From: Acanthaster planci
Taxonomy: Eukaryota > Echinodermata > Asteroidea > Valvatida > Acanthasteridae
Assembly (NCBI RefSeq): GCF_001949145.1
Contig: NW_019091360.1
Span: forward strand, 1,775,231-1,835,230
DNA length: 60,000 nt
Direction: 5' to 3'
Shown piece by piece: positions 1 through 12,600 of the stretch; position 1 is the first letter of the stretch, and each line of letters starts with the position of its first letter. A model generated the notes under the pieces. That model saw nothing but the letters and a program-made list of their open reading frames with translations. It did not search any database and was not told the DNA's origin. The position numbers and the translations under genes were made by a program.

Positions 1-534
1 TATTTTTCTGGATGTTAAGCTGCGACAAATTCATTTACGCACCCCTCAAAATCAAATGTCAACAACAAAAGCATAATTACGTATGTGTGTGTAATTCCCT
101 GTTTCTGCCAAAATTGAAAACTTCACACTAATTTACCGTTAGCACATGCATGAGAGCCACCCGGAAATTTTATAGTCTGATGAGGGTCATTCACCTGAGT
201 GAAACTAATGAATTATAACAGAACGCATACATTTAATAGGCATGACTCAGTTTTAAAAAAGTTCAAAATAATCGCTCTTCTCAAAGGGTGACCAGGTGCA
301 TGTATTATGGATGTTCAAATGGTGGTCTCATTTTCAGCTAGCTTCAACCTGAACTCAGTGGGGATTCTGTGGAGCTAAGTCCAAAATGTGCTCTGGTTCA
401 CACATTTGACAGTAACTCTGGAGCTGGAGCTAAAGTAGAGCTTCAGGTACATCCATGGAAGAATGGTCTATCATCCTGTCTTATGGCTGCAAACATGCAT
501 GAACTGCATCATATTAAGTGAATTGACTGACAAT
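1..534. other. Non-coding flank downstream of the RFX-like gene
   Basis: Presumed 3' untranslated or intergenic DNA of the minus-strand gene. No exon with matching splice sites and no canonical polyadenylation signal for that strand was recognised; a possible ATTAAA-type signal lies near position 230 on the minus strand. Confidence 0.4.
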
Positions 535-636
535 TTACTTCTTAGAAACCTCTACATTTCCTCCTTGGAATTGGACCCAGTCAGAGGAGGCACTGTTTTT
601 GTGTTTTTGCGAGGTTTGCAAGGACTGGCTTTTCAT
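535..636 (-). CDS. Exon 6 of the RFX-like gene (C-terminal, stop codon)
   Basis: A strong acceptor (CTTGCCTCTTTTGTCACAG) precedes 636. Phase 0 continues the frame of exon 5 for 33 codons (MKSQSLQTSQKHKNSASS, then DWVQFQGG and VEVSKK) to TAA at 537-535. The segment is Ser/Gln/Lys-rich with a single Trp. The stop overlaps a possible donor (AA|GTAAAT), so further exons left of the window cannot be excluded. No polyadenylation signal was recognised in the 534 bases downstream. Confidence 0.6.
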   Translation of the reverse strand: MKSQSLQTSQKHKNSASSDWVQFQGGNVEVSKK

Positions 637-3600
637 CTGTGACAAAAGAGGCAAGCAGACTGTTTTTGAAAGTTAATTTACACGCAAAAACAAAAATAAT
701 TAAAGACAATTCAGGCATGCAAGTTCACCGGATGGCCTACAGATAGACCTCCGTGACACAAAAATAAGGCAAACATTGGTTGGTCATGTCAAGACTGGCA
801 AGGCCTGCTGTGCTCCGAAGACAAAGAAACCGACAGGGCTAGGTCGCAAAAGAAACCCCAACTGAGCTGGAAGCAGAGCTAGCCCCACAAACTAGAACCA
901 GGGCTGAATATAGTTTCAGAGCTACCTCTGGAGGTAAAGTGAGTTGCTCTCAAGTTGTATCTATTTCAGATGGAGCCAAGGTAGCCATCTCCAGAAACAC
1001 TGACAATCCTCTGTCTGAACAACCCACAAGTTAAAAAAGATGGTTACACTAGTTAATCCTCTTTTACGGTTATTTATCATACATATCAGTAAACTAACAT
1101 ACATGTATGTACATATACCACATCTGTAGTAAATGTATGTACACAGGAGCTTAACAAGCTTGAGTCATCAAGTGCAGCAATGGTACAGTAATTGCCTTAA
1201 CCGTGCATAATTTTCTTCTCCATTAGAATGTTGCATTTTTTTTTCCATTAAAATATTGTGTGGTTTTTCTTTTTAAGTTCTTTTTAACCACTTTTGCTGG
1301 TGCTATTATATTAGGCTGAAATTTTAATTTCTAAAAGGGCAAGTTACGGTGACCTACTTTTGATATACATACCACAACCAAATGCCAGAGATACTGATTG
1401 GAAGGAGTCATTTGAGCAAAACATTGAATATATTGTATGACGTCTCTAACCACAACCTCTATTTTTCAACACTTCCAGGGTGCACCCACAAGAGGGACAT
1501 TTGCTACAACAAGGGCTTGATGTCAGCCAACTTCAAGTTCAGCACACCGTCTATCTCCAAAAGAATTCTGGGACTTTCTAGAGCATGCGCAGGACAAATG
1601 GGGATTAGCTTTTTTTTTTAGATGTCAGCCAGAGTTGAACAGCGGCAAGCTTGATGCTTGAACCTGTCAGCCGTGATTTGGTGCTTTAGGATTGGATACT
1701 GTGAGGGACAAAAACTGGCAGATGGGTCAGACCTGGGATGCAAAATAGCATGGCTTGCGTCATTCGCAGAGGATGCGAGAAAATGTGTCAGAAGGCGACG
1801 CCAGTTATGACACCGGATTGGCTTGCCAAAAAAATGACTTGTGTCTTGGGACTTGACTTTGAAGAAATTCAGGAAAACATGATTTGGGGACTTGTGGCTT
1901 GACTTGAACTTTTTAAAAAAAGGACTCTTGGCTTGACAAATGACTTTGTCACATCACTGCTTTTTACCAGTAGTAAAGGTTTCTCATGGTGCAACCAACA
2001 GTCTCTCAATTAGCCAGAAATTGTAACACTTTGAAAGAAAAGGATCCTGACCCAAACAGCAACGCACCTTGAGCATAATGAACTTCAGATTGTTTGGATC
2101 ATTCTGCTCACTGCGGATTCAAATCCAACCAGAGCAGAGTGCAGTCCTACTTGCCTCTCCTTGTACATAAGGCACTCGGTGGTTGTGACTAAAACCACAT
2201 CCGGCACTGGACTTTTTCAGGAAGATCTCACCAAGACAATGGTATAATGAAAAATGAGCTGTCAATATAATGACTCATGCGGGTGCTTTGTGTGGCATTT
2301 CTACATTTACCCGCATGTCAGGATTTTCTTTCATCGTAAGACACGACGTCGATGTCCTTCATCATCTGGGAATGATGCACTGTCAAACTTCCGACCGATC
2401 GATAATGACATCGGCCATGACTGAGACTGAAAAATGGAGCAACGCACTGGAAACGTGCCACATATGCCAAAGAGAACACACGGCGTCCGTGTGCGGCATG
2501 CATGTACATGTAACCTCACACTCGCACAGGCCAGATGTACACTGCTTTACTGACTTGATCTTTCCACAGAGTACTTATCGCCTGGGGACAACTTACGCGT
2601 ATCTGGTCGGTCTTCCTGGGCCGCAACTGGCCAGTAGAAGAGACCACTGGAGTCCGAAACAGCCAATAAGAGGACAATGTTCCAGGCTGTCTGCACTGGA
2701 CTTTCAAATGGGAAAAGTACCGGTCCCACCTTCTTGGTAAGCCTTAAAGAAAGAGAGTCCAGTGCGGATAAGGTTAAAGTCACAAAAGGTCATGACTGTA
2801 GCTCAAGTGCTTTGTATTTAAGCGATTTTTGTGCACAGTTTCTTCTAATAAGGAAAGAAACGAGGGCTGGTCATGTACTTTTGACAGAATGTGGGAAGGA
2901 AAGGGGGAGGATGCACACCAGGATTCAGGTTTTGTGCCAGCCAGGCTTGCGGGGGCTCAAGCCACCACAGGCATGATCTGTGGATGAGATTGACCAATGA
3001 TAAAAATTGCTGAAAACAGCTGAAAAAATACGCAAGGAAGCTGAACTGTGAAAATTTCCCATACTTTTGTACACAGCTATTGAGGAAAAAAAGCCGAAAT
3101 CCCACACAAAAAAGCTGATATCAGCTGAAAAGCTGAGAAATTTCACCCCTGGTCTTTGTAAAGGGCATATTTCATATGATGGATATTCCAGCCTAAATGT
3201 ACTGTGCATGTACAGATCGACTGCAATAGACAAAAAGTCAAGTGAACTCCACATTTGACCTGGAAATCTGAGGTTGATAACACCCACACACATGAAACTA
3301 AACGGGGCGCCTAAAACCTCCTCCGACAATGCTACAAAAACAGGTGCCACATTTCCAAATATGTACCTGCTCACCAATGTCAATGTCAAAAGAAAGCAAC
3401 CGTGAACTGAATTTCAAACAGTCACCTAAATTGTCCTTTCCAAATTGACAAGTAAATGTGAGAAACCTTTCCTGTTTATAATACATGCACATATTCATTC
3501 AGTCACTGGTTACAGGTAAAACTGTCAGCTTTTCAAGTTGCAATACTGTGCATCAAGGCAATTAATCCACGACACTTTGAGCTGTTGAGTTGCCAACTAT

Positions 3601-6600
3601 GGGCGAAAGTTGAGAGAACGGTTGAAGATGTAGTCACAACAGCCTGTCAGTGTTCCTGACAACCTTTAATGAATTGAGCACATTCCAAGAATGGCCAGAG
3701 TACCTGGATGCCTGGTCAGAGATGTTCATGTAATAGTAGGCCCTACATACCGATACATGTACTGGTGAAGGGCATTCGATCGTGCACAAATTTTGCTCTT
3801 CGCTGTGAACTGGTCAGCTAGAGCACCATTCGCTGATACTTGTAATGTCCACTTGAATACATGTACCAGTACATAGGTGTGTACATATAAATGCACCGTA
3901 CAATGTACAAAAGTTGACAAAGTACCAGGTGACGGCTGTTGAGCCCATCGCAAGTCCTCTTGCAAGTCCATGCATGCACTGTAAAGTAGTGAAATGCTCC
4001 TCGGTTTCAAGTAATGTATAGCACTTTGTAACAGCGAAGTGCAGTTCCAACCAAAGGTGCCTCCGTTGCTAGGAAAAAAGCACCCTGTCCAGCTCGGGGC
4101 TCATTTTGTTCTGTCCAGCTCGGGGCTCATTTTGTTTTGTCCAGCTCGGGGCTCATTTTGTTCTGTCCAGCTCGGGGCTCATTTTGTTCTGTCCAGCTCG
4201 GGGCTCATTTTGTTCTGTCCAGCTCGGGGCTCATTTTGTTCTGTCCAGCTCGGGGCTCATTTTGTTCTGTCCAGCTCGGGGCTCATTTTGTTCTGCAAGA
4301 GTATACTCTTCTTCAATATTTGAAAGCAATTTAACACTCATCAGGTTAAATGGACTGAAAAGAGCACTTTTTAAAAAACATTTTAAGTTATCCGTACTTG
4401 GACAACTGAGGGCAGTATTACTGTGATGTCATCCAGGGAATACATGGTTCAGTGCACAGGCTTTTCTATTCTGACTGCAAAAACGGATTGAAATTTACTC
4501 ATTGAAAATGTCTCTATGGAAGTGTTGCCTGCTTGCTGATTGCTACCGGTATGTACATGTAAATTTACTTACACAACAATGAACCACCAAAGAAGACAAA
4601 ATCAGGCCGGCAAAATCTTTTAAAAATGCATTATGCACACATAATGCAACATTGAGGCTTAACATTGAGATCAAGAGCAGAACAGCCATTCTGACAATGT
4701 GTTCCTCGGGCGGAAGCGGTCCCATGGTAACATGTCTAAATAAAATAAGGTCACTGAGCAGGCAATCAAATGCCAACATGGCAACAATCCAGGACGCACA
4801 GAAACAATCCCTGAGCTACGATCTTTACACATAACCCTTTGACACTTGGTGTTCTCCCCTCCCCCAACCCTAAGGTGACAGCTTGTACAATTATTTCCCA
4901 GCAAACACGTTCCTTCGTGGACACATGGGCCCGATCCTCACCCAGCGACAATGCGGAAACTATCACTCAGATGGGAACTGTTTCCTGTTTCTATTGGTAC
5001 GTTTGAAGCCAAGCTTCCTTGTGCTCTGCATGTTAGACACAACCAGTTTATTCCCAGCGGGAACACTGTGCGTACATTGGGTTTTGCTTGAAAATGCATA
5101 TGTGAACATTTCCGTTCCTAGAGGAAATAGGTATCATTTCACAGGTTCATTTGCCAATATGTTTGTGCATTTTCTCTCCTGCCAGCCAAATTCCTAAAAG
5201 TATACTCTGAAAACTTTCTAAAAATGGGATTAAATCAAAGGGGTTTGCAAGTACGGGGTGACTGACTGTAACACTGCAAAGGAATGAAGGTTGTGGAAGC
5301 AGTGATCATCCTTGTTCAAGAGTTTAAAATAATTTGCATTGTGCACAGCTAAGAAAGATTTTTGAGAAGTTGAGGGAAAGTTCATTACACAGCTGTGGCA
5401 CAAGATCTGTGGTTTCGTATATTGCGAAGCTATGCCAAGATTTGAGATATCAGCTGCACGGTCACGCTGCACTTTTCACGCACCTTTGGGTTGTCGGTTG
5501 TAATCTTTCGGCAGGCCCCGTCAGCATCCTCGGCATCGCAGGTCCCGATCCCCAAGTAGTACTTGCCTTTGCGGCTGTGCCTGGGGAAGGCCTGGCGTAC
5601 CACCACCCCAATCTCCAAGTCGCTGATGGGACTGTGGAACTCCTTGAAGAGGATCTGGCGGATGTCCTCGCGGTAGGTCCTCAAGCTGGAGGGGCCATCA
5701 ACGGGGCCTTCCTTCAGCTTGGTCTTGAGCCTTGATACAAAGCAAATTCCATTTCCACAATTATTTTCTCGGCAGAGATGTGGACACATGCGTACCTTTC
5801 TTATGGGGCTGGAAGTACTACCAGAGTGCAAAATTAGACCAAAAAAGTGCTCTGACAAAATGTTATAACATAATCAATTTTGTTCTGCCGTTACCAGCTT
5901 TTGATCTGCCATTTTATATAAAAGGTAGAGATGGGGCTCCCAATCCTCATTATTATTTTTATCCAGACTACAGGGACTGGGAAACAGTCCAACTTGGAGC
6001 ACGTTTGAGCCGGGACTAAGGGCTGCATTCGAGTGAGCTACTCCTGTTCGGCAGGAGTAGGACCTGCGGGTCAACAGAGGTCATTACTACATGTACATTA
6101 GTCAATACAGTAGATGCACAGATTACTTGGTTACAACTTTCTATCAGAGTTCAAAAAAAGGAACAAGACCTGACTTGTTAACCCTCTTAAATTCCAGACT
6201 TTATGGAGCCACAAATTCCAACATCTGGAATTGCAACCTGTAGTTTCTTTGGACTTCCCGTACACCTGCACCGCTACATGTATGTACATGTACATGTATT
6301 CTTCATGTACACACATGTGATGATTAATATCTACAGTGCCATGCTTCATGACTTCGGCACTCACTGATTAATGTTACCATTGACAGAAATTCAGAATGAC
6401 AAGAGATATGGACTTAAACCTGCCCCTGAGACTATATCAAGTTGATTCTTCAAGACAGTTTTCCCCTTTCTGTGCACATACACCAGGTCGGATTCCCTGA
6501 AAGAAATGATGTGACACCCTGTTGACGGTTGGAAGCATTTCTCTGAATTGGACGTGCGTCAGCCCAGCACACAAGCCAAACGGTCTCAAGAAATCAGTGT

Positions 6601-9600
6601 CAGTACACTGGTCTATGTGGGTGAGAAACACTGACCCAGTACGAGACATGCATATGTTGTACATGTACATACCGGGAAACACGATGGCTTGAACACAGAC
6701 AAGCAGTGTCTCACAGCACTTGTGGAGTCCACAATTGCCAGTCTGCGCACACATGAATTTTCACTACTTTTGATTGTGACTCAAATGGGAAAAAAATACG
6801 GGAATACCAGTTGAACTCCCTGCTTGTTTTCATGAGCCCCATCGATTGGAGTTTACCATTGCTTTTGGAAACTCTGATAGGTCACCCAAGCCCAAAGGAT
6901 AAGCAACATTTCTCCCCGGCAGAACGCTATTACCATCAATCATTTTAATCTGCACAGCAGTTGGGGGGTGGGAAGTATGGCCCAACACAGTGAAAGGCAA
7001 TCGGCTATTCCATCATGTGAAGATCGTGGCTGAAAAAACAATCAAATCAGAAAACTGCCTTCAATATGCCCCCCCAAAAAGAAATCAGTTATACTCAAGC
7101 ACAAGAGTTCACACACAAACACATACCACTGGTGTTACCGACCTACATGTACTCGTAGTGTGGACACTCCTTTGTTTTCGTGTAGCGAAGAACACCTGCT
7201 GAAAATACTAATTTTTCTTAAACTGTGAATTCCATTTCAAGCTAGATTTCGGACAGATGAGTTTCTGCGCCTGTTCCTCTCTATTTTGCAACAGAGCATC
7301 CTAACCCAGAGGGTAATCTGATGTACGCCTGGCTCAGTCCACCAGTGGTGAGAGCAGAGTAACCTGAACTATCTACAAAAATAATCACTGGAGGTTTGGG
7401 CTATTTGAGGGCCCCACAGAAGCATTGGGTCTTTGGTATAGAGTACCGAAGTGAATACGACACGCGCGTGAACCAATGCGCGCACTTTCAATTTGTTTGT
7501 CAAAAACAACCCCTTAAAATACCCATGTCTTGTGTTCCATATCAATTTAGATATGTAAAAAGCACCTCGCTGGTAAACTGAGAATTTGAGAGATTAAAAA
7601 CAAAATTATTTCAAAAATCCAGAAAATCCTGATGAAAAAAATCCCGACGTCAGAAAGATCCTGACAAATCTCATCCTTGTCTCCACACAAGGTTTGCACA
7701 ACCTGCATTTTTTGGGTTCACAAGGTCCCCCTCCCCCAGGTATGGTTTGTACAGGGATTCCTTCAACACTTGTTCCTTTGTTAAAGGAGTTAGATCCCCA
7801 ATGTAAATTGTGGCATGCAGCATGGTCTGTATCAGCTGGCCAATACTATCCAATTACATACAGCTGTGGTTGAATGTTTGGTCAGTATGTTTATCATCAG
7901 ACAGGGCCGAGGGTCACTGAACCCTAGTTTCAGAAGATAATGAGAGTTGGTGTCTTCCTGTGGTTTGCAACAGGGATATGATTGTAATTTGTACACAAAA
8001 CCAGAGGACAACAAGCTGCACTAAATTTATCTATATAATTGTATTTATTCTTTCTTTCTACCAGAGTAAAACTCCCTAGCACCGCGTTTACACTTGGCCC
8101 TACAAAGGAGCAATCAAGCGAGGGGATCAGATCCGTGCTGCGTTGACACTGAATCCTGATCCCGCGTGGCACTGATGAAGCGCTGCAACCTCAGGGTAAA
8201 GGTTATGCGAACAGTTCACTGATTACGCGGACTGGAGCAAGACGTCAGCCAGTATTACGTGTACTTACGCGCTGTATATACGTCTCGTTGTCTTATCTTA
8301 TTTAGTTTCAGATGAGACGATGAAAAATGGGGAAATGGAAGGTTTTGGATCAGTGATATACAGCAGTAACGAAAGTCACTAAAGGCGACGCGGATAAAGC
8401 ATGGGAATAGGCAAGTACCAGTTTACTACCAACTCACAGGAGGAAAGCACACAGGCTTCATTAGGAACAAGTGTAATGCTGGTTATGTACATGTACTATA
8501 CGTAGCGGCCGGACCAACAGCGTATGTATGGTGTGTGTATAATGTCATGTAACTATACATGACATGCATGTAGGTCTTCAAGATGACACAGATTTGCTTT
8601 TCGCTTGCTTCAAGACTTGCACAGGATGTAATTACATCAAATTCCGGGATCTGATCTGGATCTGACCCAGCGTTGCATTTACACTTGCAAATTGATCCCA
8701 CGCACGGGATCTGAACCGGATCTGATCCTTCCCGGGATCAGGATCTGATCCTGCGTTGCGTTTACAAACATTTTTGATCCGGATCTGATCAAGTGTAAAC
8801 GCAGTGTAGGTGAGGCAATAACAAATGTTCAGTTTTAGGGGTGGGAGGAACACCCTCGATAAATACCGAGTAGTCTGGGGAAAACCCATGGAATCAGGTA
8901 GGGCGAGAGCTAACCCAATTACGTGTCAGCCTGGGTGGGATTCCAAACCAAGCCACAGAGGTGGATCGCTGCGCTAAAACCTGACTCCCAAATATAAACG
9001 GGTATTTATGAAGTGCAGGTATCCACCACATCTGGAGCACCAACAAAAGCTCCAGACTATTTGATGGACTTGACCGGAAAGTCTTGTCACGCCTACGGCT
9101 TATTTTGTCGCGACACTCTGAAACTTGACATTCATGCCCCTCAATCTTATAATAAAGGCAGAAAATGTTATAGTTGGACAAACTTTGTTCAACTCCTCGC
9201 TACACCAAGTCAAGAGAAATACAAATAAAAGTGAGTTCAAGGTTGCGATTAAGATACCCGGTATGTCTTTTTAATTAATTTTACGATTGTTATGTTTTTC
9301 TTTTACAATTTAATATATCATGGAAATCTGTAACTTATATTTCAATACTGTCGGTGCTTTCTATGTAATCTTGTTGCTTCTTATTAATTTTATCAGTGTT
9401 TACTTACATTTTGGATATCGTTTTTTTCTTCTATAATTCTCTTGCTTCTTGAAATTTCGATGTTTGATCACATTTATATTTTCAAAATATTATACCGACC
9501 TGTACAGCGCTTTTGAATCGTTTACTAGAAATGGAGCTTATGAAATAAAATCATACGTTAAATGTCACATCCTTCTCATCCCTGCCTCTGGAACATTCCA

Positions 9601-12600
9601 AATACATGTACATGTATCTCAGCTCCCTGGGAAGCACCGGTATATAACTCCAAGCAGCCGTTTTGGAACTAAGCAGCAAAATCAACCATAATAGCCGTCT
9701 CCACCCCCATGGGAACCAACTGGAACATGTAAAGAGCACATTGCAGGGGAAAAAAACTGATGAGTGTCTGTCCTTCACAATGAAACGATGCAGTTTAACT
9801 ACAGGACAGTCCATTCAATCTTCAATATCAAGCCTCTGAGTATTTTCTGTTCCTCAATTTATCGATCAATGTATCATTTGGTTACATTTCTCATTTTTCG
9901 ATGATAAAAACCATTTTGTGAAAATGAAGGCTTCTTTTCAGATGGTCAAAGAAAGGGGCCAACAATGTCTTGAATCAAAACTGCTATCTCAAACGCTGTC
10001 AAACAAGAAACGTGGGACAAAAACAGAGAAAGGCTGACAAGTCAAACGTGAAATGTTCAACTAGGTGACATGGACTGTTACGAGACCTTTAGTGGAAAAA
10101 TTTCCAAGAGAGACACTGCTTGCTTCATTTTTATTTTTGGTAAGGCCTTACGTGAGTATGAAGTATAAGTAAACTTATTGGCTGTCATGATCAATCAAAA
10201 CTGTAATCCTAAGAGGAACAGTTAAATTTGTGAAAGTTTATTTGAAACATTCGATGTCCAAATACAAAAAAGAGAAAATAATAAAAGTTGACAAAGCATT
10301 CACTTATCTTAGGCACACTAACAGTGCACATCTTTTTATAATTAACATTAATTGTTTTGACTGGAAAGTAATTTCCGGTTGACATCCACAAAATCACATA
10401 AATGTTTAGACGTAAAATAACCCAACACTTTTTTTGTACGTGGATTTCTTCATAGTGATCTGACAGCTGTGGAGAGAAGCAATACAGATTATCTCCACTG
10501 GCCAAGAAGGAGGACTTTATTTTTAGACACGGATCATGTTTCTGAAATCATCTTCAGAAACAGGATCCAAAAGCACACACATGTATGGATATATACATGA
10601 CCGTCAACACAATGTACACAGGTACATGTAGATATGCATTCTGGGATTCTTCAAAGAGAACTAGTCCGCAAAACGGAAAACAAGCGGATCAGCTTGCACC
10701 TCACTTCCTGGAAACCCAGCTCAGCGGGGATAGACAAACACTCCTCTAATCAGGGTCTGCCTTTTTGTCTAATGGGGCTAGAATAACAAGACGGAAGGGG
10801 GGGAGAGGTTCTCATGCATCTGGCAACAGAGGCATCCGGGAAATTCATGTGCCCGCTGACTTGCGCGTTGTGCAAGGACGACTCGGCAAGACTTGAGGCC
10901 TATGCCTGCACAGAGCAACACAGCCCTGCAGTAGAGCCTATTGGCCAGGTAAATCAAATGAACAAACTGCCAAAATGCACATCATTTAGCAACACTGTTA
11001 GCCTTTTCTACATTTTGTTCCAACAATAAAACTGTTTAGTATCTGTTTTTTTGAAAAGCAGGGGGCGGCAAGTCATGTTACATTTATTTTCAAGATGGCC
11101 GCCACTTCCATAGGTGTGTGGAAAGTTTGCAGCCAAAGCCATATGTGCGCATTCAAAGACATGTTTGAACTGGAGATCGCACGGTCACCAACTGAGTCTG
11201 ACATCAGTTTAGAAGTTCCAGTTGATCAGTTGACATTTGCTCTGGAGTTTAAAAATTCTTTAAAAGAAAACTGAGGCAGCCCCTAAAGAGGAAGAAGGCG
11301 GGGATGCCTAACATGTTTATTTTTTGAAGTAGGCCTTGTCACTGTTTCTCCTCAACAGGTTTCTTCAGGCTTAGAGCTACAGTGGCCGGGGGGGGTGCAT
11401 TTTGACAATCCTTTGCTTCATAATGATAATCAAAAATAATGAAAAAAATAACACAAAATATTTAGCCCCCCCAAAAGAAAAAAACACCTTCAAATTCAAG
11501 ACAATGTCAAAATGAACACAAGAGAAAAACAAACACACCCTCCATGTAAGTACAGTTACATCATAACAGCTGCTAACAAATGTAATTTGCCAAGGCTAAA
11601 GAGGCATTACTTCCCTAGTTTTAGGTCTACAAGTACGGTATGGTAAATGTACATGTACAGGTAAGTTTCTGCTTCATCTACATGCTACATGTACATCATG
11701 TACATGCATACATGCATTCACACGTATGTACATGTATACATGAATGTACATGTACATGTACAGTACACTCTGCCCAAGTCCAAGAGTTGCGTTCATGCAT
11801 GGGGCTCAGCTAGGCTAGCAGCAAGGCCCACGCATCATCAGATTACACTCTGGATTCCTGGAAACCCAGGGTCCCCAAGTTTTCCTTTTCTTTTTTTCTT
11901 TTTCTTTTTTCCTTCAGGGGACTGAGACAAACAGCCCTGGATTTCAAATCAACTTCAGCCAGTGGGGGCCATGCTGGGTCACAGGCAATAAAGCATCTCG
12001 GCATATGATCTTTGTCTGAAGTCCCACTCTCTTTCCCCCCCCCCAATGTTTTATTCAGAATTCTCAGAGGGGCCAAGTTAAAGGTTGCTGATTGCATGCA
12101 TACATGACCTGCACATGTATAATGCCACTGACTACATGCGCATGTACGTACAAGTAACAATGTAAATGTGAATGGCTCGCGTCTGAGTCCAAAGGTGTGA
12201 CATTTTTGAGGCCCTGTTACACCTGACCTTTGTAATTTGACATTGGACATATCACTAAGATCGACTTACAACTATTCTTACACGCATTTGTATAGCAGGT
12301 AATTTGCATAACTGAATCTCTCTGGCAGGTTGGGATGTTGGGTGTTGTTTTGTTGGTTTGTCTGCGTGTCTGTTGGTGTTTTATTAGCCTCTCTGCTGTC
12401 TCTTTGTTCACTTTGTTCATTCATTTGATATTTGTCCAACTGTTCTTCATTTATGTCTCTGCCCTATGCTTATTGTTCTGATTAGTTCCTATTTACATTA
12501 CTGGTGTTTATATACACTTGTTGAATTGAAACTAACCGGCCTCTAATTTATTTATGTGTAATTTAAGTTAATTTTATTCAACCCATTTTTGAACCCATGT

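Noticed and set aside
2270-2740. 156-codon plus-strand frame
   Set aside because: Composition (His/Cys/Ser-rich, CATGTA-derived residues) matches surrounding repeat DNA. Three other frames overlap it on both strands and no domain or splice signal supports it.
2925-3389. 154-codon minus-strand frame inside intron 5
   Set aside because: Hydrophobic, Phe/Ser-rich translation of AT-rich DNA. It has no acceptor/donor pair matching the phase of the flanking exons.
11843-12250. 135-codon minus-strand frame with a Lys/Arg/Glu tail
   Set aside because: The basic tail is the complement of a pyrimidine tract near 11885-11915, and part of the frame lies in a repeat relative.
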